A stretch of DNA of 64,000 nucleotides, taken from positions 1-64,000 of the forward strand of contig NZ_BPFZ01000006.1 in the NCBI RefSeq assembly GCF_030158815.1. Reading direction: 5' to 3'. How positions within the stretch are numbered: position 1 is the first letter of the stretch; each line of letters opens with the position of its first letter. The notes under the pieces are model-generated. The model searched no databases, was not told the origin of the DNA, and saw only the letters and a list, made by a program, of their open reading frames with translations. Both the position numbers and the translations under genes were made by a program. Below are positions 1-8,418 of this stretch, one piece after another. The DNA comes from Candidatus Phycosocius spiralis. GTDB lineage: Bacteria > Pseudomonadota > Alphaproteobacteria > Caulobacterales > Aquidulcibacteraceae.

Positions 1-254
1 CGCTCACTGGTTCTTGTCCCTGCAAGATGCTTGCGAAAAGTTGGAGGACTGGCGTAGATACTACAACGAGGAAAGACCTCACAGCGCAATCGGGAATATC
101 CCACCGATTATGTTGGCAATCTCAGCCGGTGACACCAGCCCACCGGACACGAGCAAGGCCAAAGACTCTAGGCCAAAGCGGCCCAACGATGGGTAGCAGT
201 GCACTCGTTCGAGGACTCTGCAAACTTATGGCCGGATTTTAAGGGGCTGGGTCA
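1..254 (+). mobile_element. Right end of an IS3-family insertion sequence (truncated by the window)
   Basis: The segment holds the end of an IS3-type transposase frame and then about 58 non-coding bases. I place the element's outer end near base 254 because the opposite strand read from there begins TGACCCAGCCCC, resembling terminal inverted repeats of some IS3-family (IS407-like) elements. The left end and target duplication lie outside the window, so the boundary is inferred. The serC leader begins within a few tens of bases of this end. Confidence 0.6.
2..196 (+). CDS. IS3-family transposase (OrfB), C-terminal part only
   Basis: The frame is already open at the window start and encodes about 64 residues to its stop. 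The segment AHWFLSL followed by WRRYYNEERPHSAIG is the characteristic C-terminal end of the DDE integrase-like OrfB of IS3-family elements. It includes the glutamate-containing region of the catalytic core and the conserved NEERPH stretch. An internal TTG exists at base 14, but the sequence upstream is still transposase-like, so this is the tail of a longer gene. Whether the whole gene is intact cannot be seen from here. Confidence 0.8.
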   Translation, partial: AHWFLSLQDACEKLEDWRRYYNEERPHSAIGNIPPIMLAISAGDTSPPDTSKAKDSRPKRPNDG

Positions 255-289
255 CCCCCAACCGCTATTCCACACGACACCCCTTGCAA

Positions 290-368
290 TCGAAGCCGAC
301 TTCGTGTTTGTGCGCGCTGGGCCACCCGCTCCCACCGGCGGGCGCTCATCTGAAAGGATGGGAGTAAC
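290..368 (+). promoter_or_regulatory. Structured serC leader (serC-motif-like RNA) with sequestered ribosome binding site
   Basis: A small hairpin CGAAG/CTTCG is at 291-304. Closer to the gene, CCCGC (325-329) pairs with GCGGG (338-342). Alternatively CTCCCA (329-334) pairs with TGGGAG (359-364), which contains the serC Shine-Dalgarno sequence. CATC/GATG (347-350/357-360) forms another small stem. The first two pairings share base 329 and compete. A conserved serC leader RNA upstream of alphaproteobacterial serC is known in Rfam. I matched position and structure, not a covariance model. Confidence 0.5.
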
Positions 369-1535
369 ATGAACGCAAATACCCAAAAGCCGCATATGCG
401 GCCCGCTGACCCACGGTTTTCTTCGGGTCCCACCAAAAAACGCCCTAATTGGAACCTTGATGCATTGTCAGGGGCTGTCCTTGGGCGTTCTCACCGCTCC
501 AAACCCGGCAAAGCGCGCCTGAAACTGGCGATTGATCTCACCCGTGAGGTGCTCCAAGTCCCCGATGGCTATCGCATTGGCATCGTCGCAGGCTCTGACA
601 CCGGGGCAGTTGAAATGGCTATGTGGTCGATGCTAGGGCCAAAGCCCGTGGCGACCTTGGCGTGGGAAAGCTTTGGTGAGGATTGGGTCACCGATGCGGT
701 CAAGCAATTAAAGCTCGCCCCAAAAGTTTTCAAAGCCGATTATGGCCATCTGCCAGATCTCGCCGCTGTCCCCACCAAAACCCATGATGTAATTTTTACG
801 TGGAATGGCACAACATCAGGCACGCGCGTGCCCAATGCCGATTGGATCGCATCGGACCGTGAAGGCATCACCATTTGTGATGCAACTTCTGCCGCCTTTG
901 CCCAAGCTCTTGATTGGGACAAGCTTGATGTCGTCACCTTCTCTTGGCAAAAAGTGCTGGGCGGGGAGGGGGCGCATGGCATGTTGATCCTTGGCCCCCG
1001 CGCCATTGAACGCCTGGAGAGCTATAGCCCGCCTTGGCCCATGCCCAAATTGTTCCGAATGACCAAGGGCGGCAAAGTGGTGGAAGGTATCTTTGAAGGC
1101 GAAACCATCAATACGCCATCCATGCTCGCCACGGAAGATTATATCGACGCGCTCACTTGGGCCAAAACCGTCGGCGGGCTCGCGGGCCTGCACGGCCGTT
1201 CTGACGCTAATTTGGCGGCAATTGCTGATTGGGTTCAAAAGACCAAATGGGTGGACTTTTTGGCGACCACGCCAGAGAGCCGGTCGAACACTTCGGTATG
1301 CTTAAAGGTCGTTGATCCCCGGGTGACGGGCTTGTCTGCCGACGGCCAAGCGGAGTTTGCCAAAAAGCTTGCGGGCCTCTTGGACAAAGAAGGCGTTGCC
1401 CTTGATGCGGCTGCATACCGCGCCGCGCCTCCGGGCCTGCGGCTGTGGTGTGGAGCAACCATCGATACAGACGATGTGATCGCGTTAACACCCTGGCTCG
1501 ACTGGGCGTTTGAGACCTTGGTCTCAGAGCTGTAG
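369..1535 (+). CDS. serC: Phosphoserine aminotransferase
   Basis: A 388-residue PLP-dependent enzyme that converts 3-phosphohydroxypyruvate and glutamate to phosphoserine and 2-oxoglutarate in serine synthesis. The N-terminal [10 protein letters not shown] substrate-binding loop and the FSWQK stretch are visible. Lys195 in SWQK is the expected Schiff-base lysine. The sequence is of the alphaproteobacterial/actinobacterial SerC type rather than the E. coli type. GGGAG lies 4 bases before the ATG. The gene is first in a serC-acetyltransferase-serA cluster and follows a structured leader that could regulate translation. Length is normal and no damage is seen. Confidence 0.95.
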   Translation: MNANTQKPHMRPADPRFSSGPTKKRPNWNLDALSGAVLGRSHRSKPGKARLKLAIDLTREVLQVPDGYRIGIVAGSDTGAVEMAMWSMLGPKPVATLAWESFGEDWVTDAVKQLKLAPKVFKADYGHLPDLAAVPTKTHDVIFTWNGTTSGTRVPNADWIASDREGITICDATSAAFAQALDWDKLDVVTFSWQKVLGGEGAHGMLILGPRAIERLESYSPPWPMPKLFRMTKGGKVVEGIFEGETINTPSMLATEDYIDALTWAKTVGGLAGLHGRSDANLAAIADWVQKTKWVDFLATTPESRSNTSVCLKVVDPRVTGLSADGQAEFAKKLAGLLDKEGVALDAAAYRAAPPGLRLWCGATIDTDDVIALTPWLDWAFETLVSEL

Positions 1536-1551
1536 GCGAGGGCTCGCCGAC

Positions 1552-2082
1552 ATGGCCATTAACCTGCGGCCTGCAACATCTGCCGACATCGCGCTGCTTG
1601 AAGCATGGGATGAGGATTCGGTCGTTGCAGCTTCCGACCCCAATGACGATTGGGATTGGACGACTGAGGTACTCGGACTTGACGGGCTAGAGCAGCTGAT
1701 AGCTGAACTGGACGGCCAGCCCATCGGTTTCGTTCAAATCACCGATCCGCTAAACGATGCTACCCGCTACTGGGGTGACCCACAAAGCGGGTTCAAGGCC
1801 GTCGACATCTGGATTGGCGTGCCTGAAGCGCGAGGAAAAGGGTATGGGCGGGCCATGATGAAGCTCGCACTGGCACGTTGCTTCGCTGATCCCACAATAG
1901 ACTTTGTACTGATCGACCCATTGATCACTAACACCCAAGCCATATCCTTCTATCGCAGGCTTGGTTTCACCTTTCTCGAAAAACGCTGGTTTGGCGCTGA
2001 CCATTGCGCCGTTCATCAGATCACACGTGCTACATTTGAACAAGGACACCTAAATGAAAACACCCAAAGTTTTGATCTCTGA
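1552..2082 (+). CDS. GNAT-family N-acetyltransferase, AAC(6')-like
   Basis: A predicted 176-residue acetyl-CoA-dependent acetyltransferase. The ATG at 1552 starts MAINLRPATSADI, the usual beta1-alpha1 opening of GNAT proteins. The acetyl-CoA loop is ARGKGYG at about residues 95-101, followed by NTQAISFYRRLGF, the family's C-terminal signature. The layout (GFVQ strand, then DIWIG before the loop) is closest to the aminoglycoside 6'-acetyltransferase/siderophore acetyltransferase branch. The gene lies 16 bp after serC and its last 29 bases overlap serA, so it is probably co-transcribed and translationally coupled. Substrate is unknown; calling it a resistance gene is unsupported. Confidence 0.8.
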   Translation: MAINLRPATSADIALLEAWDEDSVVAASDPNDDWDWTTEVLGLDGLEQLIAELDGQPIGFVQITDPLNDATRYWGDPQSGFKAVDIWIGVPEARGKGYGRAMMKLALARCFADPTIDFVLIDPLITNTQAISFYRRLGFTFLEKRWFGADHCAVHQITRATFEQGHLNENTQSFDL

Positions 2083-3637
2083 TAAGATCAGCCAAGCCGC
2101 CATTGATATCTTTAAGAACCGCCATGTTGCCGTGGACTACAAACCTGGCATGACCAAGGCTGAGTTGATTTCCTGCATTGGCGAATATGATGGTTTGGCC
2201 ATTCGTTCAGCCACCAAAGTTGACGCCGACGTTTTGGCTGCCGCAACTAAGCTGAAAGTGATTGGCCGGGCTGGTATCGGGGTTGATAATGTCGATATTC
2301 CCGCAGCGACCGCGCGCGGCGTCATCGTGATGAACACGCCCTTTGGCAATGCGATCACCACGGCAGAGCATGCCATTGCCATGCTGTTTGCGGCCTCCCG
2401 CCAGATCGGGGCAGCGGATGCTTCCACCCAAGCGGGCAAGTGGGACAAGAACCGCTTCAATGGGGTGGAGCTTTATGCAAAGATTTTAGGGGTCATTGGT
2501 TGTGGTAATATCGGTTCCATTGTCGCGGATCGCGCTTTAGGGCTACGCATGAAAGTGATCGCGTTTGACCCGTTTTTAAGCCCAGAGCGGGCCATTGAAA
2601 TTGGGGTGGAGAAGGTCGAGCTGGATGAGCTTTTGGCCCGTGCGGACGCCATTACCCTGCATGTGCCCTTAACGCCCGCGACCCGCAATATCTTGTCGGC
2701 GGAGAATTTGGCCAAAACCAAAAAGGGCGTGATTATCGTCAATTGCGCACGTGGCGGACTGGTGGATGAAGCGGCTTTGGCCGAGCATTTAAAAACCGGG
2801 CGCGTGGGTGCGGCAGCGTTTGATGTGTTTGCCGAAGAACCCGCGACCAGCAATGTCCTTTTTGGTTGCCCCAACTTCACCGCGACACCGCATTTAGGCG
2901 CGGCCACGACTGAGGCCCAAGAAAACGTAGCTTTACAAGTTGCTGAACAAATTGCGGACTATGTGTTGACTGGGGCCGTCACCAATGCGCTCAACACTGC
3001 GTCTGTTAGCGCCGAAGAAGCGCCGAAATTAAAGCCATTGATCGCTTTATGTGAAAAGCTTGGCACCTTTGCCGGCCAGATTGTTGATGACGGCTTGGAG
3101 GCTATTGAGATTGAATATGAGGGCGAGGTCACAGGCCTCAACACCAAGCCATTGACTGCTTCTTTGCTGGCTGGAATCTTGAAGCCCCTGCTAGCCGACA
3201 TCAATATGATCAGTGCACCGTCGATCTTAAAGGAAAGAGGTACCCCATTCAGCGAAGCCAAGCGCGACCTCTCACCCACTTATGACAGCTTGATCCGTGT
3301 TAAGGTTCAAACCGGTGGCAAGTGGCGCACACTTGCCGGGGCTGTGATCGGCGGTAAACCCCGCATTACTGAAGTGAAGGGCATGGCACTGGAGGCGGCT
3401 TTTCATCCTCGCATGCTCTTCATCAACAATTCTGACACGCCAGGCTTTATTGGGGCGTTAGGCACCAAGCTTGGCACGGCTGGCATCAATATCGCCACCT
3501 TTAACTTAGGCCGTGTCGCCGAAGGCGAGGATGCGATTGCGCTGGTTGGCATCGATCAGGCTGTCCCAGCGAGCCTTCTGGCGGACCTAAAGGCCTTGCC
3601 CCAGGTGCGCTATGTCAAAGAATTGGAATTTGTATGA
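2054..3637 (+). CDS. serA: D-3-phosphoglycerate dehydrogenase
   Basis: A 527-residue enzyme, the long SerA form, oxidising 3-phosphoglycerate to 3-phosphohydroxypyruvate with NAD, the first step of serine synthesis. The Rossmann motif GCGNIG is at about residues 149-154. The catalytic set is Arg233 (CARGG), a Glu in AEEPA near 261 and His280 (TPHLGAAT). An intervening ASB-type domain precedes a C-terminal ACT domain (from about residue 455), the usual site of serine binding. The ATG lies inside the preceding acetyltransferase gene, with AAGGA of ACAAGGACACC upstream as the likely ribosome binding site. Serine feedback is expected from the ACT domain but not shown. Confidence 0.96.
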   Translation: MKTPKVLISDKISQAAIDIFKNRHVAVDYKPGMTKAELISCIGEYDGLAIRSATKVDADVLAAATKLKVIGRAGIGVDNVDIPAATARGVIVMNTPFGNAITTAEHAIAMLFAASRQIGAADASTQAGKWDKNRFNGVELYAKILGVIGCGNIGSIVADRALGLRMKVIAFDPFLSPERAIEIGVEKVELDELLARADAITLHVPLTPATRNILSAENLAKTKKGVIIVNCARGGLVDEAALAEHLKTGRVGAAAFDVFAEEPATSNVLFGCPNFTATPHLGAATTEAQENVALQVAEQIADYVLTGAVTNALNTASVSAEEAPKLKPLIALCEKLGTFAGQIVDDGLEAIEIEYEGEVTGLNTKPLTASLLAGILKPLLADINMISAPSILKERGTPFSEAKRDLSPTYDSLIRVKVQTGGKWRTLAGAVIGGKPRITEVKGMALEAAFHPRMLFINNSDTPGFIGALGTKLGTAGINIATFNLGRVAEGEDAIALVGIDQAVPASLLADLKALPQVRYVKELEFV

Positions 3638-3757
3638 TTGAAGTAGCCCTGCATGACCTCGCAAGGGGGGCTCCGCTGCCATCATCGTTAACGATTTATG
3701 AATCAAAAGCTTAGTTCAGGTGCAAAATCGCTTTTTGAAGATGAAATTGTCGCTCGA

Positions 3758-3775
3758 TCGTCATGATACAGACAT
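3758..3775 (+). promoter_or_regulatory. Possible degenerate Pho box upstream of phoD
   Basis: TCGTCAT and CAGACAT stand as two 7-base half-sites separated by 4 bases, the spacing of PhoB boxes (consensus CTGTCAT N4 CTGTCAT). Each half-site has two mismatches. Its position about 100 bp upstream of a phosphatase gene makes phosphate control plausible, but the match is weak. Confidence 0.3.
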
Positions 3776-3798
3776 GTTAGTGTCGCCAAATCGCTTTA

Positions 3799-3822
3799 GG
3801 CCCCGGTTCATCGCAACCGGGG
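3799..3822 (+). terminator. Strong GC hairpin between serA and phoD
   Basis: CCCCGGTT (3801-3808) and AACCGGGG (3815-3822) form a perfect 8-bp stem with a 6-base loop, followed by TGTTGG rather than a clean T-run. It lies 160 bp after serA and about 50 bp before phoD. It could be a weak terminator for the serine operon or a 5' UTR hairpin of phoD. Confidence 0.45.
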
Positions 3823-3873
3823 TGTTGGCAAATGATCAAAGCTAGAGCATGGAAGCGGTCTTTGGAGGTTCCT

Positions 3874-5625
3874 ATGGCCCTTACACGTCGTGCCGCACTC
3901 ACATCTGGTGCTTTTGTTGCCGCTGCTTGTACCGCTTCGGCTGCTGCTGCCGAACAGGCGCTGTTTTCTCATGGTGTCGCTAGTGGCGATCCCCTACCCA
4001 CCCAAGTCATCATCTGGACGCGTGTCACCCCGCGCTTGCCAGGCGGTGATGTGACCGTCACTTGGAAAGTTGCCACCGATTCAAACCTAACCCAGATCGT
4101 CAAACGCGGCAGTGTCAAGACACAAGCTAGCCGCGATCACACTGTCAAGGTTGATGTATCAGGCTTAAAGCCCGGCCAAGTCTATTATTTTGGTTTTGCC
4201 GTGGGCAACGAGATTTCCACGATTGGGCGTACACAGACGGCACCACAAAGCGGTGGCGATCAGCTCAAAATCGCTTTGGTCAGCTGCTCCAATTTCCCTG
4301 CTGGTTGGTTTAACGCCTATCAGGCGATAGCGCGTCGCGGCGACGTTGATCTCGTGCTCCATGTCGGCGATTACATTTATGAATATGGCCCCGGCGAATA
4401 TGCAACCGAATGGGGCAAAACCGTCGGCCGGGTCCCTGATCCGCCCAAGGAATGTACCACGCTTTCTGACTATCGCTTGCGCTACGCCCAGTATCGCAGT
4501 GACCCTGACTTACAGGCCGCTCACGCCTGTGCGCCTTGGCTCGTCACATGGGATGATCATGAAACCTCCAATGATGCGTATAAGGATGGGGCAGAAAACC
4601 ATAATCCAGCCAAGGAAGGCCCTTGGTCTTTGCGCAAGGCAGCGGCCTTGCAAGCCTATTACGAATGGCTACCTTTACGCGATCCCGCACCGGGCAAAAG
4701 CTTTGAAGCGATCAACCGTTCGTTTGATTGGGGCGATCTGGCAACCATCGCGATGTTGGAGACCCGCGTGATCGCACGCTCCTTCCAGCTCGATTATGCC
4801 ACCGATCTTGACCCGGCCTTGTTTGATGTCACCTCGGGCAAGCCTGTCAAAATCACTGACGCGGCGCGGTTAGCAACACTTGATCCCAAGGCACTTCCCC
4901 AAGGCGTGATGGCCTTGCCTGATTTGGACGCATTCAAAGCCAACAAACTCAATGATCCAAGCCGGGAAATGTTGGGCGCAAATCAGCAAGCATGGCTGGC
5001 GGAGGTTCTAAAGACGTCTGTGGCGAAGGGTAAGCGCTGGCAAATTCTGGGCAATCAAGTCATCATGGGGCGTGTTACTTCGCCAGACTTCAAAGCCGGT
5101 CTGCCTAAGGAAGTGCGTGATGCCATCGCCAAAGTGCGACCTGAAACCTTGGCATTTTTTGAGCTGTCGCAATTCAACGTACCCTTTAATCTCGATGCGT
5201 GGGATGGTTATCCCGCGGCGCGGGAGCGTTTGTATGACATCGCCAAACAAGCTGGTGCCCGTTTAGTTGTCTGCACTGGGGACACACATGCGGCATGGGC
5301 CAATAATTTATTCGATGCCAAAGGTGAATTGCGTGGGGTTGAGTTTGGCGGAACCTCCGTCACAAGTCCAAGCCTCGCAGATTCTTTTGCTAATTTCGGT
5401 ATCACTGGCAGTGACCTCAACACTTTGATCAATCAGGCCAATGAAGAAGTGGTTTGGCATGATGAAACCCAACGTGGCTATACGATGGTAACGGTGACCA
5501 AAGACGCCGTATGTGGTGAGTTTATGGCGGTTGATACCGTCAAATCCAAAACTTTCTTGGTAACAACGGCTGCACGCTATCAAACCAGATTTGGGCCCAA
5601 GCCAGAAGAACTCGTTATTGTTTGA
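3874..5625 (+). CDS. phoD: Alkaline phosphatase D / phosphodiesterase, Tat-exported
   Basis: A 583-residue PhoD-family metallophosphoesterase releasing phosphate from phosphomono- or diesters outside the cytoplasm. The ATG at 3874 follows GGAGG at a good distance, while the upstream in-frame ATG at 3832 lacks one. The N-terminus has a twin-arginine signal (TRRAALTSG, then an Ala-rich stretch ending near AAAAEQA). Metal-site motifs are HVGDYIYEYG near residue 163, WDDHETSND near 225 and CTGDTHAAWAN near 467, in the expected order. A Ca/Fe cofactor is known for the family. A degenerate Pho box lies upstream. The DUF2794 gene follows closely. Confidence 0.92.
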   Translation: MALTRRAALTSGAFVAAACTASAAAAEQALFSHGVASGDPLPTQVIIWTRVTPRLPGGDVTVTWKVATDSNLTQIVKRGSVKTQASRDHTVKVDVSGLKPGQVYYFGFAVGNEISTIGRTQTAPQSGGDQLKIALVSCSNFPAGWFNAYQAIARRGDVDLVLHVGDYIYEYGPGEYATEWGKTVGRVPDPPKECTTLSDYRLRYAQYRSDPDLQAAHACAPWLVTWDDHETSNDAYKDGAENHNPAKEGPWSLRKAAALQAYYEWLPLRDPAPGKSFEAINRSFDWGDLATIAMLETRVIARSFQLDYATDLDPALFDVTSGKPVKITDAARLATLDPKALPQGVMALPDLDAFKANKLNDPSREMLGANQQAWLAEVLKTSVAKGKRWQILGNQVIMGRVTSPDFKAGLPKEVRDAIAKVRPETLAFFELSQFNVPFNLDAWDGYPAARERLYDIAKQAGARLVVCTGDTHAAWANNLFDAKGELRGVEFGGTSVTSPSLADSFANFGITGSDLNTLINQANEEVVWHDETQRGYTMVTVTKDAVCGEFMAVDTVKSKTFLVTTAARYQTRFGPKPEELVIV

Positions 5626-5663
5626 GACTTGTCAATCGGTTCAAACTAGCCCAATGTGGAGGT

Positions 5664-6008
5664 ATGCGTTTTGAAAGGATGTCCGCCACTGTAGTGCAAC
5701 GCACCCAGAAGATCTGGTTTGAACGACACGAGTTTGACGCGATTCTTCAGCTTTATGGCCGCGGGCAACTGGCGGGTGAATGGCGCGATTATGCCATTGA
5801 TGATGGCCCTGATGTGGTTATCTTTTCGATCTTTCGCCGCGCCAGCGAAAATCCACTGTACAGAATTGAAAAGCGTCCGGCCTTGAACTCTAAACAAGGT
5901 CAATGGGCGGTAATGGGTACGGCCGGCCAAGTCCTCAAACGCGGGCATGAATTGGCCCAGACATTGGACGTGTTGGAGCGGAAATTGATTAAACTAGCAA
6001 CGCGCTAG
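5664..6008 (+). CDS. DUF2794 domain protein
   Basis: A small alphaproteobacterial protein of unknown function, 114 residues from the ATG at 5664. Family features are visible: LYGRGQLAGEWRDYAID, then FSIFRRASENPLYRIEKRP, then GQVLKRGHELAQ. There is no signal peptide or membrane segment. The start is uncertain: GGAGG is almost touching the ATG at 5664, another ATG is at 5679, and a TTG at 5622 overlaps the phoD stop. The gene directly follows phoD on the same strand and converges with phhB. No function is proposed. Confidence 0.75.
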   Translation: MRFERMSATVVQRTQKIWFERHEFDAILQLYGRGQLAGEWRDYAIDDGPDVVIFSIFRRASENPLYRIEKRPALNSKQGQWAVMGTAGQVLKRGHELAQTLDVLERKLIKLATR

Positions 6009-6057
6009 CACCAAATGTGTGGCTGATACCCAATCGGATGTACTTATGTTGACAGGC

Positions 6058-6080
6058 CGCTAGCTCCAATTTTTCTAGCG
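6058..6080. terminator. Weak hairpin between convergent genes
   Basis: CGCTAG and CTAGCG (6058-6063/6075-6080) can pair around an 11-base loop containing five T residues. It lies in the short gap between the converging DUF2794 and phhB genes. Stem and tail are weak, so this is only a candidate bidirectional terminator. Confidence 0.25.
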
Positions 6081-6094
6081 AAACGCTTCCTGCT

Positions 6095-6382
6095 TTAGAG
6101 GCTGGCGTCCATAAAGTGTGCCAGTTCAACATCTAATTGTGTGATACCAGACACATCGTGGGTCGCTAAAATGACGACCACTTTGGCGTAAACATTGAAC
6201 CATTCGGGATGATGATCCATCTGCTCGGCCTTAAGGGCCACACGGGTCATCCAGCTAAATGCCTGTTTAAAATCAGCGAATTCAAAGGTTTTTTCAATCG
6301 CCTCGCGCCCTGCCACTTCTTTCCAACCATCCAAGGAAGCAATGGCTTCTTTGGGCGTTATCTTGGTCTTATCATGTGCCAT
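6095..6382 (-). CDS. phhB: 4a-hydroxytetrahydrobiopterin dehydratase (pterin carbinolamine dehydratase)
   Basis: A 95-residue PCD/DCoH protein that dehydrates 4a-hydroxytetrahydropterin, recycling the pterin cofactor of aromatic amino-acid hydroxylases. The active-site stretch [13 protein letters not shown] and the later [10 protein letters not shown] are diagnostic; the paired histidines of DHHPEW and the His of ATHD are the catalytic residues of the family. The length is typical. It lies just downstream of ftsH on the same strand with a 24-bp gap, so it may be read through from that operon. No phenylalanine hydroxylase gene is in the window. Confidence 0.92.
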   Translation of the reverse strand: MAHDKTKITPKEAIASLDGWKEVAGREAIEKTFEFADFKQAFSWMTRVALKAEQMDHHPEWFNVYAKVVVILATHDVSGITQLDVELAHFMDASL

Positions 6383-6406
6383 ACTGCCTCCAAGTCATCA
6401 TCCGAT

Positions 6407-8326
6407 CTAGGCGGGTGAAGGTTCAGGCCCAGTTGAAGTTGTGCTGCCTGTCTTTTTGCCAATGATTGGCAAAGCAGAAGATGGACCAGCTGGTGGTCTG
6501 GTGGTGCTGTCTTCGCGCACGATGGTGCCACCGCTGAGTAGGGTACGGATTTCATCCCCTGTCAAAGTCTCATATTCCAAGAGTCCCTGCGCCAAAACTT
6601 CCAAATCTTGACGCCTTTCTGTGAGAATACGCGTGGCTTCGGCATTGCCCCATTCCACCAAGCGACGGACTTCCTTGTCTATCGTCTGGGCTGTTGCTTC
6701 AGACACATTTTGTGTGCGTGATACAGAATGGCCTAAGAATACTTCTTCTTGGTTTTCACCATAAGCCACAGTTCCTAATTCATCGGAAAAGCCCCACCTG
6801 GTAACCATGGACCGGGCCAAGCGTGTGGCTTGTTCGATATCCGATGACGCCCCTGATGTAATGGCGTCTTTTCCAAACACCAATTCCTCCGCTACCCGAC
6901 CGCCCATCATAACAGCCAAACGGCTCATCATCTGGCGATAGCTGAAAGATAACTTATCGCGTTCAGGCAATTGCATTACCATGCCAAGCGCACGACCCCG
7001 TGGAATGATGGTTGCCTTATGCACAGGGTCGGTATGGGGTACGGTCAAAGCCACCAAAGCATGACCGCCTTCATGATAGGCGGTCAGACGTTTTTCTTCT
7101 AGTGTCATGGCCATGGTTTTACGCTCAACTCCCATCAGAATCTTATCCTTGGCATCTTCAAATTCTTGCATGGTGACCAAACGACGCCCACGCCGGGCTG
7201 CCAAAAGGGCGGCTTCATTGACCAGATTCATCAAATCGGCACCCGAAAAGCCAGGGCACCCGCGCGCAATGGTTCTGGCATCAACATCTGACGACAATGG
7301 CACATTGCGCATGTGGACTTTTAGCACTTTTTCGCGACCCAAAATGTCGGGCAGGCCTACGGTCACTTGGCGATCAAACCGACCCGGACGCAACAAAGCA
7401 GGGTCAAGCACATCGGGCCTGTTGGTGGCAGCGATGATAATGATGCCTTCATTGGCTTCAAAACCGTCCATCTCAACCAGCAATTGGTTCAAGGTTTGCT
7501 CGCGCTCATCATTGCCCCCGCCAAGGCCAGCACCTCGGTGGCGACCAACGGCATCGATTTCGTCAATAAAGATGATACAAGGTGCATTCTTTTTGGCTTG
7601 CTCAAACATGTCGCGCACACGGCTGGCACCGACGCCCACAAACATTTCCACAAAGTCAGAGCCGGAGATCGTGAAGAAGGGAACATTGGCTTCGCCCGCA
7701 ACAGCACGCGCGGTCAATGTTTTACCGGTTCCTGGTGGTCCAACCAGCAAAGCCCCTTTGGGAATTTTGCCGCCCAAGCGCTGAAATTTCGATGGGTCTT
7801 TTAAGAAATCAACGACTTCTTGTAATTCTTCGCGGGCCTCATCGATGCCAGCTACATCTTCAAATGTGACTTTGTTCTTATTTTCAGTCAGAAGTTTTGC
7901 CTTGGACTTGCCAAAGCCCATAGCCCCGCCTTTCCCTCCGCCGCCCGACATTTGGCGCATCAAGAAAAACCATAAGCCTACCATGATCAAAAGTGGCAAC
8001 AAATTGGCGATCAATGCACCCAGGATCGGTGCTCTAGGTGGGTCTTCAGCGCGAAATTCAACTTTGGCTTTTTCTAGCCTTGCTACAAAATCATTTGGTT
8101 GAGTGGGGATGGTTGACTGGAAAGTCTTATCATCTTGCAACCGTCCGCTTGCAATATTGCCCACGATTTTCACTTCTTTGACCTGACCATTATCCACTTC
8201 GTTTAACAAAGCTGAATATGGCATTTGAGACGAGGAAGCCGATTGGGACGGCCGGTTCATTAAGGAAAACACCGTCACCAGTGCCAAAGCCAAAAATCCC
8301 CAGATTGCAAGATCACGCATTTTCAT
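6407..8326 (-). CDS. ftsH: ATP-dependent zinc metalloprotease FtsH
   Basis: A 639-residue membrane AAA+ protease that extracts and degrades membrane and short-lived cytosolic proteins. The ATG at 8326 ([11 protein letters not shown]) is preceded by AGAAAGAGA. Two N-terminal transmembrane segments (about residues 5-23 and 105-125) flank a short periplasmic domain. The AAA module has Walker A GPPGTGKT, Walker B IIFIDEID and the second region of homology ending RPGRFDRQV. The zinc site is HEGGH, with a downstream Asp in ASSDIEQA. The C-terminus is Ser/Thr/Pro-rich. It lies at the end of the tolB-pal-cpoB-tilS block. HflK/HflC, its usual membrane regulators, are encoded at 52.5-54.6 kb. Confidence 0.97.
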   Translation of the reverse strand: MKMRDLAIWGFLALALVTVFSLMNRPSQSASSSQMPYSALLNEVDNGQVKEVKIVGNIASGRLQDDKTFQSTIPTQPNDFVARLEKAKVEFRAEDPPRAPILGALIANLLPLLIMVGLWFFLMRQMSGGGGKGGAMGFGKSKAKLLTENKNKVTFEDVAGIDEAREELQEVVDFLKDPSKFQRLGGKIPKGALLVGPPGTGKTLTARAVAGEANVPFFTISGSDFVEMFVGVGASRVRDMFEQAKKNAPCIIFIDEIDAVGRHRGAGLGGGNDEREQTLNQLLVEMDGFEANEGIIIIAATNRPDVLDPALLRPGRFDRQVTVGLPDILGREKVLKVHMRNVPLSSDVDARTIARGCPGFSGADLMNLVNEAALLAARRGRRLVTMQEFEDAKDKILMGVERKTMAMTLEEKRLTAYHEGGHALVALTVPHTDPVHKATIIPRGRALGMVMQLPERDKLSFSYRQMMSRLAVMMGGRVAEELVFGKDAITSGASSDIEQATRLARSMVTRWGFSDELGTVAYGENQEEVFLGHSVSRTQNVSEATAQTIDKEVRRLVEWGNAEATRILTERRQDLEVLAQGLLEYETLTGDEIRTLLSGGTIVREDSTTRPPAGPSSALPIIGKKTGSTTSTGPEPSPA

Positions 8327-8418
8327 AGGTATCTCTTTCTGACATCGCCGTCTCACAAACAGCGAAAACGACCATCACTCCCACGCCTTATCATGGCGTA
8401 TACATGTTACATAGTCGT

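Noticed and set aside
1552-2082. Annotation as an antibiotic-resistance gene
   Set aside because: Similarity to AAC(6') is at fold level from motifs only, and the operon context is serine synthesis; resistance is not supported.
7107-7784. Long plus-strand open frame opposite ftsH
   Set aside because: It lies entirely antisense to the conserved AAA+ domain and has shadow-type composition.
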